From Rotaria sp. Silwood1 (Eukaryota > Rotifera > Eurotatoria > Philodinida > Philodinidae): DNA of 64,000 nucleotides. The stretch spans positions 126,830 to 190,829 of the forward strand of contig CAJNOP010000122.1 of NCBI GenBank assembly GCA_905250075.1, given 5' to 3'. Every line of letters begins with the position of its first letter. Positions within the stretch are counted from its first letter, which is position 1. Both the position numbers and the translations under genes were made by a program. Under the pieces are notes generated by a model. It ran no database searches. It was not told where the DNA came from and was given only the letters and a program-made list of their open reading frames with translations. Below are positions 23,966-34,432 of the stretch, piece after piece.

Positions 23966-25066
23966 AGGAGATCACTTAACAGTAAGTCCCTGTCTCATAC
24001 CTGGTTTTGGTTCAAGTACATTCAAATTACATAAAATTTTCAGTCTGATACCATAATATTTTCGATAGATATGCATCAAATTAGGGTCAAAATATCTTAT
24101 TTGGTCTCCCAAAACTCTTTCTGAGTCTTCGTTCCATATTTTCAATTCTTTTTATTTGAGAGAACATCTAAAAGTACAGCATCTGTCTATTTCTTTTCTT
24201 TTTAATTCTTAATTATTTTTTAGATGGAAAAATAAAACTGTTCTATTCAATTTTTCTCTGCCAAAGAGGCCTATTTGGTAAAAATAATGACTTCTTAAAT
24301 AAAACTTGACGAAAAGTTTCCAGATTATGCTGTTAGTCAACTTTTCTAAAGCAAAGTTATTTTCGCAAAATAGATCTTTTCTGGCGAGAAAAAATTTACT
24401 GGAAGAGTATTGCCCTTAATAAAAACACTTCTTCACTGAAATTTTAGTAAATTATAGTTAAAGAGAAAAATAACTGAAATTTAATATTAATGTTATGAAA
24501 GAGTTTGGGAAGATTTCATAAACCTTTGAAAGCTTTATTATTTTACATTTTTCACACTGTGCTTCACTATAACAAACTTTATGAAGCGTTCTTTTCATAT
24601 AGCGATGACCTCAATCAGCTTGATGAAGAACGAAGAAATTTTTGATGCATCGAAAGAGATTCTTACTTTTATTTGTAAGTTAGTGTTGAGAAAGAAAATA
24701 CGAAAAAGAATGACGTATATTTAGCAAGTTTCTATCAAAAAAATGTGATATAATATCAAATTAAAATATCATGAACGATTTAGTGTTTAGAAGGATGTTG
24801 CGTGCTGCTGAAATTTAAAATAATCATTGTACATGTCAAAAAAAAAATTATCTTTAATTTTGATGTCTGCAACCATGACTAAAAATGACGTGTTACAAGC
24901 AAAGTGTACTGAAACTTGAGCTAGTAAAAGGTACTTTACAAAGCATAAGAAACCTCGACATACCATTCTAAAAATGCACAGAGCTTTTAATTGTGATTAG
25001 ACGCTATTAGAAAGACTAGAAGGATAAAGCATGATTAAACAAATAAAAAATAAATCTTAGAAATTG
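23966..25066. other. Intergenic region 3' of the Costars gene
   Basis: AT-rich sequence with no recognisable gene, RNA or transposon end. Confidence 0.4.
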
Positions 25067-25072
25067 TTTATT
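25067..25072 (-). terminator. Polyadenylation signal of the Costars gene
   Basis: AATAAA on the minus strand, 35 bases after the stop codon. Confidence 0.6.
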
Positions 25073-25106
25073 TTATCTCGGCAAATTGTGAAATGATAAT
25101 CAGTGA

Positions 25107-25977
25107 TTAAAATGGTGTTTTGATCGATTTAATAACAACATCTTCATCCCGATCTTGTTGTAAGAAATCGTTAAGTTTGTAATTAACATAACCATTTCTA
25201 CGTGCATTTGCTAAGATTTCAGCTAATCTATCGACTTCAGCAGCTCCAAAGATCTAGAAAAAAAAAGAAAATGCATAAGTCAATACCGACGATTATGTAT
25301 AAAATGTATTTTGACATATTATTACATGCAAGAGAACTACATCAGACAACGGCCTGGAGTGACATTGACACTCCTGATATGGTATGAAACAGCTTTAGTT
25401 CAACTTGTAGAGTTGGTCAAAGTAATAGATAATTAATAAATAATTAGTTAATGACCAAAGCTATCGATAATGATGTTTATTGAATTACTTCACATTCGAC
25501 ACATGCTTATACAAGAGAGAGAAATATCGGCACAACCTACTGCTGACATCTCATAGCCTGTTAACAATTCGTCAGCCATTGTAAATATAAATAGATCTGT
25601 TCTGTTCTTTTCTTTTAGCTATTATTCTCTCTACTTACCGGAATTAATTCACCAAATGTAATTTCCATGGAAAAATCACCTTGTCGTCCATTTTCTTTAA
25701 TTAGTCGATGAATATGTTGAAATTCCTGCAGTATTTTATATTCAAGATCTGGTTGACTAGAAATGTAAAAAAAGAAAATACAACTTGATTGTTGCCGAAG
25801 TCGGCAAAAGCCAACTTGTGACATATACTTATGCACAGAGTCTTTTGGTAGCGGTGGTGGTGGGATTGGTGTTGGTTTTTTTTGATGTACTTTTTGCTGA
25901 AATTCAAGTAGGCATTCATCTAAGTTTGTTTTTGGTCTTTCAGGTTTTTTATATATTTCTTTGTTAGAAAAAGCCAT
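25107..25977 (-). CDS. Costars-domain protein (ABRA/ABRACL-like)
   Basis: Three exons, 25977-25829, 25756-25639 and 25253-25107, joined by introns of 72 and 385 bp with GT-AG ends and matching phases, give 137 residues. Residues about 52-135 are a Costars domain: LQEFQHIHRLIKENG, then MEITFGELIPIFGAAEVDRL, ILANARRNGYVNY, and QQDRDEDVVI, which aligns with the RRDDDVVI end of vertebrate ABRA. Costars proteins act in actin regulation and cell motility; ABRA also binds actin and activates Rho-SRF signalling. This protein is longer than ABRACL (about 80) and much shorter than ABRA (about 380). Its N-terminus has a PIPPPPLP run (about residues 36-43) that could bind profilin, SH3 or EVH1 domains. 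The last exon is too short to stand out as an open frame. Confidence 0.88.
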
Positions 25978-27539
25978 GTTATCGTAGTGGATAAGCAGAT
26001 AAACTTTTGTCTTGTGCCACGTTAGTTATAGATGATATGAATAGTGTCAGACGATGAAGAGAACGAAAATATCTACGTACAGATATACAGTTGCTGTTGC
26101 TTTTGTTGTTCTTGTTTAAAGAAATGTTTATGACTTATGATAGAAAGAAAAAAGAAAATATATTAGCGACTAGCTCCTTCTTTCCTATTCTAGAAGCATA
26201 TAATCATAATAAGCTTCCATCTCTTTTTATCCTTCTGTTCTGTTCTTAGATAACTAAGGAAACAGATATCATTCGTTTAAATTTGGAAGAACAATAACAA
26301 AAACATTTTCTATACATGTAAAATATTTTTTGAACTAGAAACACGTCTATACGTGTTTTAAATGAAATTTTAAAAAAAATTAAAAAAATTCTCTCTTCGT
26401 ATAGAATTTTTTTGACCGTTTTTTTTTTCAAGCGGATAACATTGTGTATACCCTCACATTTTTTATGGCTTTTACAAGGTACATACCCATACCCTGATAA
26501 TTAAATGGATATTTGCAGAAAAAAACAGCAATTTTTCTATAACATGTGGGTATTGATATATGGATAGCTGGAAAGAGAACATTTCCACTAACACTCATAT
26601 TCACACGATTACAATGATTCTTCTGAAAATCAAAACTGAACAAACTGTTTCGTTACAATTCAATGAATATCGATTGTACTCATGCAGTTCATCAACCTTT
26701 TTACATAAGTTTAGGGAAGTTATTTCAATAACTCTCCGTGACACATCAGATTCCAATTAAATCGATAAATATAGAAGAATTTTCCATCATTTGAGTCGTC
26801 TTTCTCTCTGCTATGATGATGCAGTGGAGTATGTTATTTCAAGTAGAATATTAAATAAGCTCCAGCAACATATCAGAGAATTTAAAATTCATTGTCCACG
26901 AATCATTGTTTAATGAATAGAATTGAATACTTCTTACTTGATATTGGTAATTCTACTTTAACATCGACAAATGCATATCTTCAAGATCATAAACTATGTT
27001 TTTTTTGATAACAAGAAACGATTTTATGATGAAAATACTGAGTATTCGATGTATTCATTGCATAACTAAAAATTGTGACATTGAATACTTTTTCAGTGAT
27101 GATCAATGAAAAATTCCAGCATATATATGTTCTAATTTAAACAAAATAATACTGCAAGTGTTGAGTAATACGTGTCAAAGAGAATTCTGGATAAAGAAAG
27201 TACTAGAGATTCAGGCGACGTTACGTACCATACGTCAAACCATCAAATTTCAAATTAATTTATTGTAATTTGTTAATTTATTCATTTTACTTCCTATACA
27301 TCATTTTCAATTGTGCACAGAAATACGTATTAATTAATGTGTGGATGTGACTATATCTGTGAGCGACAAGAACATCAAAACTCATGCCCATACCCACTTA
27401 TCATTCTGTGCTTTTTAAAAGCGTATATTTACTATGCGAATATTTTTTCGTTATTGTAGAATGTGCGACTAAGCAAAAGACTAAAACTAAGATAGAAGAA
27501 TTCAATCTCTTTTATAATAATAATTATCGAGAATGCAGA
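25978..27539. other. Intergenic region upstream of the Costars gene
   Basis: No gene recognised. Low-complexity A/T runs near 26350-26430. The minus-strand promoter of the Costars gene should lie in the first few hundred bases, but I see no convincing TATA box. Confidence 0.35.
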
Positions 27540-27990
27540 GTTGTTCTTTTAATGTCATAAGCTTTCATCGTTAACTTTACATGATAATTATCAAGAATTG
27601 GGCATAATCGAACAGCTTCTGATCTTGGTCCGTCATCATGAGCTCCATCAACAACAGCATTTTTTTCAATTGTTAACAATAGATAAGAGGAGGATGTCTG
27701 TTATCCTGTTGAAAAATTCTCTTTAAAACATGATCAATACAAGAATGGAAGTCTGTGATTGCTTTTTATGTCTTCCTTTGTTGATCTCGTAAACTTATCT
27801 GTGGATCAGCATGATTTTGAAGACGTTTGCGTTTGTTGATTTTTTATTTTTTTTTTTATTTGAGCAATATTGTCAATTGTTTTTCATTATCTCCTATTAA
27901 TAAAGTAGCTTGTTTAAGTTGAAGGAGTGATATAATGCGTTCATTAATTTCATTTCAACCATGGAATGCTTGTTGTTGTGCAATACCATT
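27540..27990 (-). pseudogene. Decayed unidentified coding sequence
   Basis: On the minus strand, blocks in different frames read like protein: AVVDGAHDDGPRSEAVRLC near 27590-27650 and ISLLQLKQATLLIGDNEKQ near 27870-27930. The second vaguely recalls the GD-x-x-QL box of superfamily 1 helicases. Stops and frame changes interrupt it. I cannot name the family. Confidence 0.3.
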
Positions 27991-28089
27991 TGAGTGAGGA
28001 TGTACTACTTTTTGTGGTTCAATGAGTTTTCATGATTATTTTCGCTGTCAAACTGATATTGACATCAAGTATTATCATAGAGGTAGTTG

Positions 28090-28250
28090 ATGGAGTAGTA
28101 GGTGATGTAAAAGTTGGACAGGGTGTGGTCGTGGGGTGTTGGTGGGGATGTGAGGTGTGGGTGAGGATGTAGGATGTGATGAGTGTGTGGGTGGGGGTGT
28201 AGGTCTGGTCAACCACAACAGCCAGACCTACCCACACCCAAAGCACGCTG
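28090..28250. repeat. Telomere-like GTGGG-rich patch with hairpin
   Basis: Degenerate GTGGGTGTGG/GTGAGGATG units, related to the bdelloid telomere hexamer TGTGGG, run into an inverted complement: GTGTAGGTCTGG is followed after a short loop by CCAGACCTAC. Open frames across it are repeat artefacts. Confidence 0.6.
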
Positions 28251-28548
28251 TTTTCTGCATGATTTACTTTCGAATGTCAAATACCTCTTCAAAAAATTGT
28301 GCACATACAATCAACTTCAAAGAAGCTGAGGTTTTTTCGTGAAATCGAAAGAAGTCAAGTGATTTTGAGTAGGCACTTTGTTTATCTATGGATGACTGAG
28401 GTTGACTGATATCAGTAATGAAATACAATCCACGTTAAGTTCTTTGCATTCACTTGTATTACTCATCTTATCTCTCGTTAAAGATAAGGGTTTTTTAATA
28501 TGCAAATAGTGACATAACATTAATGACAATTCATTCTACGTTATCGAC

Positions 28549-28556
28549 TATAAATA
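28549..28556 (+). promoter_or_regulatory. TATA box of the membrane-protein gene
   Basis: TATAAATA lies 77 bases before the ATG at 28626, with an AG acceptor-like site between them. Confidence 0.5.
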
Positions 28557-28625
28557 CGTGCTGTTTTCTCCTTTACTTATTTTTTGCTGTCATATAGGCA
28601 AAACCAACAAACTTAGAGTAAAGCT

Positions 28626-29548
28626 ATGACAGAGAGATCGCCTTGCTTATCATTATTCCTACTTATGCATGATCAACGTCTTCGAGATGCTTGGAATACG
28701 CACATTGTACACATTCGAGAGAGATGCAAAATTTTGTTCGTATTTTTTGTTATACTGTTGATATTCCAATATCATAATCGAGCGTACAATGCATGGAAAT
28801 GTCCGTTTCCAATGAGTCTTGATCAATGTCGAAACCGCTTAGAAACGAACTATACATTAATTAGTAATAAATCATTGCTTTCATCTCTTTGGTTTCTAGT
28901 TCAACCTGAGTATATTCAAATTGAATTTGGTAAAAATAAAATCGATCAAAGCAGCAAGAATACATATCGAATGTTTTATGGTCATTATTCGTATAGAAAA
29001 TTGTTATATATATATAATCGGGTCGTAGAGCCAACTATTAGCGCATTACACACGATATTGTATGTTAAGTTTGCTTCATACCAACCATTTCATTGGCAAA
29101 TACGTTATCCATATCGTTTTCAATCGTTTAGTATGAAGACACTACAATGTATCGTTGAACAACTTACAATTCCGTCTAACTTATTTGAACGGTGACTCGA
29201 ACAATCAGTGCACATTGAAAAGATTGAAGAAATCTATAATGGAAATCCAACAGTATTCAATGAGGCAGTAATAAAAAAATGTGGTATACTAATTGGATAT
29301 CTCTATAAACCCACAAATGAATATATTTATCGAGGAGACTCATATGAACAATTTAAACTTAGCGACCAAGTTTGAGTATTTGATACTTGGTGTACCTATA
29401 CTCCTTATATATCTTATGTACTGATTGGTCTCTTCATATATTTTCTGTTCAAAATAGTTATTCATCATGTTCAATTCATTATTAATCTTCCTCCTCACCA
29501 AGTTGGCGCTGGAGCGTTGTTTCGTACAACTATTTTTTATGAGTGATT
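28626..29548 (+). pseudogene. Unidentified membrane protein gene, interrupted
   Basis: The first open frame encodes 189 residues with one strong membrane segment (about residues 36-51, ILFVFFVILLIFQY) and cysteines spaced as in an extracellular domain (WKCPFPMSLDQCRNRLE). The same frame stays coding-like for about 118 more codons and includes a second hydrophobic segment (YVLIGLFIYFLFKIVI), interrupted by in-frame TGA codons. It most likely is a decayed gene for a two-pass or N- and C-anchored membrane protein, though the short product could still be made. No family recognised. The TATA box upstream looks intact. Confidence 0.5.
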
Positions 29549-29879
29549 CCTGAACAGATGAGATCAAGCGTGACTAGCTTTACGGACTTACCTTTGATTG
29601 AAGGGTCACGACAAAACGCAAAGAAGAGAACAGAGAAAAAACATGATATATCGATTACTACGTCAGTAATATGACGTCAAGAGGATCGCATACTTGTCAG
29701 AACGAACGACTAAAACCAAATTTTCTTCTAAAAGAACATTCGTTCTCTCAATATAGGTCAAACACATGTATCATTAATTGATTTTTGCGCTTGCAATATT
29801 TTGCCTCATTAATTTTTCTAAAGATATCTTGTTGTATGACAGCCATAATTGTGTTTTTTTTCATTTTTTTGTCGAAAAG

Positions 29880-29887
29880 TATAAAAA
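29880..29887 (+). promoter_or_regulatory. TATA box of the small lipidated-protein gene
   Basis: TATAAAAA lies 62 bases 5' of the ATG at 29949. Confidence 0.5.
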
Positions 29888-29948
29888 CAGTAATTACAAG
29901 CATATCCTTACTAATACATCTTGTGACGAACATTCAACGTTCCTTGAA

Positions 29949-30394
29949 ATGGGTGTTTGTTGCGGCAATAGCCCTCCTCAAGAATTTGTTGGCGTCTGGT
30001 CGGATGGAGACAGAGTACGAATGCGCATTTGGAATAATGGAAGAATTAATTACATAAAAGAGGTAAATTCAGAATCTAAACATAATTGTTTTGGAGGAAA
30101 CAAAAAAAAATGTATAAAATTTTATATGTGAATATAGCTTTCGATTCTGCATTGAACAATTAAGATAACTTATAAATATTTTAGTTTCCTCATGGCCACA
30201 ATCTGTGGAACATTCATGCTTGTTATGACGACAGCGGTTTTTGCACTTGTGTGATGTGTTGTTGCTTTTTGAATGGCATTTATGATGATCGAATACCTCA
30301 GAAACCAGCATTTATTGTCAACGGTGATGTTTTAACCAAGCAACCAATTCCATATCGTGGACCATTGCTATCAAATACGATCATATCTTCTTAA
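29949..30394 (+). CDS. Small Cys-rich protein with N-terminal lipidation signal
   Basis: Exons 29949-30062 (38 codons) and 30185-30394 are joined in phase 0 by a 122-bp intron with GTAAAT donor and TTTTAG acceptor, giving 107 residues. The start MGVCCGNSPP has Gly2 for myristoylation and adjacent cysteines for palmitoylation, a known dual-lipid membrane anchor. The middle contains GVWSDGDRVRMRIWNNGRI, a compact strand-rich segment. The second exon has a cysteine cluster, CTCVMCCCF (about residues 58-66), and a proline-rich end. No signal peptide or membrane helix, so a cytosolic, membrane-tethered protein is likely. I recognise no family. The TATA box (29880) and polyadenylation signal (30490) frame a complete small gene. 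Reading through the donor would give an alternative 60-residue product. Confidence 0.65.
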
Positions 30395-30489
30395 TAGTTT
30401 CAACAAAACTTGGTTCTTATGGAATACATTTGTTTCATTAAATATTTGATATTTTTTTCCTTTAACAATACTCATGATGAAACCTCTTA

Positions 30490-30495
30490 AATAAA
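30490..30495 (+). terminator. Polyadenylation signal of the small lipidated-protein gene
   Basis: AATAAA, repeated once immediately after, about 96 bases past the stop codon. Confidence 0.55.
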
Positions 30496-30582
30496 TAAAT
30501 TTACTCAGATGCTAATAAAAGCGATTGACCTAATGGGAAAGTTTCTTTTCGAATAACGAATTTGTACAAATATACAATGGCG

Positions 30583-32001
30583 ACCCTAGTGAAGGTACTC
30601 ATAGGGGAGTACTCAAAAAGTACTCACGCTAGAAAATGTCACGAGTACTCATGAGTACTCACGCATTTTGAGTACTTATCAGTAGTACTCCTGCTAGAAT
30701 CTGAGTATCTGAGTACGACAATCGAGTACTCGCTGTGTAATATTGAGTGTTTTGTGAGTACTACTATCTAGTATCTGTGTGCTCTGCTGACCTATGTAAG
30801 ATACTTATAAGCATATTTTTGGTTAGTATCGTTGTACTACATTAATTTTTATTTAATATTAAAATACTACCAACAAACAGAGGACATAATGAAAGGTTGA
30901 GAAAAATGATTAACATGAGAACGACAAATTTGATATCAGTTTCATATATTTTAACGTAAAGATTACAGACACAGAAATCTTTATTAGGAGCGAAGAAATT
31001 TAAATATTTTCTGTATTTACATACCATAAAAATACAATTTTATTTATTCTTTTCATTTTTCTTTCGAAAAATAAATAAAAACGTACTTTCATTATATAAA
31101 ATAAAGAAAAAAGAAATATTTAATTATCTTCTCTAACAATAAAAGTTTCTTTGCCTATATCCTAGAGAATGAGAGTACAATAAGACATAAATTAAGGACA
31201 GTAAAATATACTGAAGCAGAAAGATAATAAATTAATCAACGACGATGAGAAACGTGACAATAAATGAACGTACAGTATTGCTTATTACACTAGAAAACTA
31301 AACAGACATTTTTAAATCCATCGCTATTTACAATCATCAGGAAATTTACAAAAAAATAAATACAAAATAAAATTATTTGTCTATAGTTTATTAACACATC
31401 TTATTTTAAAATCGCGATCGATTTGTAACACAATTTGCGAACTGCCTTGTGTTCCATGATATTCTACAATCAATCTAAAAAAATTGCATTTTAATGAAAG
31501 AATTTTGGCCTAAGCTTAAGAAATAAAATAAAAACGAATCTACATTAATATATTTAGAAAAAAACTTAATCTTTCCGAAGAATTGAACAAATGAAAATGA
31601 AAAATCATTATTCTTTTCTATCTTAAAGTCACCATTTATTTTATCCGTACAAATGATTCATCCAAAAAAATAGAGTATAAAATAAATAATTTATTCAATT
31701 GATTTTCTCTATTTTTCATTTTATTACATTAGTTTTTTTTATTATATAGCTCCAATTTATTTTTGTATATGCTAATGCATAAGTGTTTTGCTAAATATTC
31801 TGCGAAACAACTAGCATGAGTACGACTTTGAGTACTCATCTGTCTGCCTATGAGTAAATTTTTAAAAATAAACTCGTACGAGTACTCATTAAAGTACACG
31901 GAGAGTAAAAATACACATAAAATTCCTCGAGTACTCGCGTGAGTAATATGAGTACTCACGCTGGAAAGTCGTACTCGCTTGACGAGTATTTTCACTAGGG
32001 G
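30583..32001. mobile_element. Non-autonomous DNA transposon with GAGTACTC subterminal repeats
   Basis: The ends are inverted copies of CCCTAGTGAAnnTACTC. The outer 200 bases on each side carry many GAGTACTC palindromes and near-copies. The AT-rich centre has no transposase frame. Subterminal repeats of this kind are typical of transposase binding in hAT and related elements. I could not find a clean target duplication, so the exact ends and superfamily are open. Confidence 0.7.
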
Positions 32002-32011
32002 ATACTCGCAG

Positions 32012-34432
32012 TTCCATGATTGTTTTACTCGATTTTCAGCGATTTAATTTCAACTTTATTGTAAACTATTTTCTGTAGAATTTTTTTTTACCAAAGAGCA
32101 AGCATTTGTTTTTTTATATTCGAATTGATCTTATGAAAGTAGATAACGAATAGTGAAACATTTCGTCGCAAGATATCGTCTAGGAATTCTTTTCTCCTTC
32201 TGATCGTCCAGCGCACTAAAGACAGAATGTTAATATAACTGTTGAAAAACTTTACCATGGAGTCTTTTCAATCCAACAGCTTTAATAGTAGGATGGTCTT
32301 ATTTTCCACTTTTCGAAGCTATTCGTCATTTTCATTATCAGTAAAAATAAAACTATGTCTGGCTCCTTGGCAAAGTCTTAAGGATTTACCAGGTTCTCAG
32401 ACAAGAACAGACAGAATTTCGTCGCCTTAGAATTCTTCTAAACATAAGTGTTTGGTCACATAGTGTATGGCGTAGGTGTGATTGTGGTTGTGAGAATTTC
32501 TTCCATTCATTGAAAATTGTACAACTATAATTATTTTTCATTCGTATCTCGAGTCAAATATCGTTATGCTATTTCTCCTAGTTCATTTAGAACAAGCTGA
32601 AGATTATTTTCGAATAATTTTTTCTGCAACTAGTGATCATTGATCAACCACTTGACAAATAGTCTTAATTTATACGTGATATTAATATCGATTAAATACT
32701 ATTCGCTTACTTTTTATCACAATTCCTTCTTTCATCCTTTTAATTTTCTTATAGAATATATATTGTTGTTTGTCTCTTTGATCAATACTTTCTAGTATAC
32801 CTTTGCATTGCCATAAGCTAAAGCAGCACAGTTATTAGAAATACACGTATGTCAATTTATAAATAAAAGTGTATGAGGAGCGGACATAGTTTTTTTTAAT
32901 AATTTTTCACATCTCAGATGGTGTGTCATTTGGATAACGCAACGACAATAGTATTCTTTTTTCGAAATGAATTAACTAAGGCGACTGTGAATAGTGTCCT
33001 TTGGAAATGTTTTTTCCGTCCAATTCTTGTTTTCGCAGAAAAAACATGAAAATGGAACACGAAAATGAGAACAATAATATTTTCGTAAACAAAAACGATA
33101 AATGGAATCCAAAAATAGCTGTTACCCAAGGGCATTAATCTGTGTGATATAGCATGTGATCTTTGAATCTCAACTTTTATCATAGACTTTCTTTCAAGCA
33201 GCATTCAATGAAATGATAGAAAACAAAGAATGATTTGGTGGAACACCCGTCATGAAATTTAGGCTATTGAGATATTTCACAATAAATTGTTATAGTTAGA
33301 TAGAAAACTTGATAGATGATGTGAAAAAAATGCTTACTTACTTTCTTGTATGTATAGACCTTCACAATAAATTCATTTTCTGATTTGAAGACAATTGTTC
33401 TTAATCTCTAACAGAGATCAGAAAATAGTAGTCACTCACGTATGCATGTAGTTATCGGAGTATACATGACACTTTTGTTATTGATGTGTGCAGATAAGAT
33501 TGAGAAAAAATGCATCTGGCTTCCTTGACATTCATTGTATTCTTCGTTATCAATATGGATGTGAATTTAAGCTATTTTCTAGAAAGCATCTGAAACTATA
33601 TTCTAAATGTCAGAAACATCAATATATATTCTTCAAATTTGATCCTTTTCATTTATTGTGTTGAATCTTTAGTTTAGAGAATAATCAATCCCTATTGAGA
33701 AAATTCCATTTATTATAAATGGTATTATAACACAAGGTAAACATATGAACTACTAAAACCGATGTTTTCAAAAGCAAAATATTTCTGAATTTGACTGTAA
33801 CATTCATTGAAAATCTATAAAATGAGTTTGAACTGCTGCACTCTCTCGCTATTACAATTACTGACATAAGACAAGTTTCATTAAGAATTAGAACAAGATA
33901 TCGAGCCATATTCATATAACATAGAACTTAGTACTACTTGAGCCAGTAATACCAGCTATGGCTACTCAACTTACTGCTCCAAAACTACCACGTTGAGATA
34001 ACAATCAGAAAGTATGTTTCTTCAAATATATTAAATACAACAACATATTTTGTTACGAGTGTTCAAGTAATATTCAACAAATTGTATGTTCGATGGTTAT
34101 AGTCGTCAACCATTTAGATAGGTCCTGTCTTCTTTGAAACATAAAAACCGCAGCCATCTACATCCACATCCGAGCTAAGAGGAGACGTATTTTCGACCAT
34201 TCAGATCAATTCTTTTCCCATATACAACAACTTGAAACCACCCCTGGCATCTTCCTCTCAATTTTCTAAGAAACGCATTTAATAGGCAACGAGTATAGCA
34301 TTATTTCTCCTTAAGAAAAATAACTTTCTTCGACAATCAAGAAAAAGAATAAATAATCATTTCACTTATTAATTCCCAAGACTATGTTTGTAATAAAAAA
34401 ACATCAAACAACTACATGAGGTGTTTTTAAAT
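32012..34432. other. Intergenic region
   Basis: AT-rich, no recognisable gene or element. Short open frames only. It is downstream of both flanking genes. Confidence 0.4.

Noticed and set aside
28019-28342. Short frames in the GTGGG patch
   Set aside because: Low-complexity translation of a telomere-like repeat.
28626-29548. Selenoprotein reading of the in-frame TGA codons
   Set aside because: No Sec-type context or SECIS-like hairpin was noticed downstream; decay is simpler.
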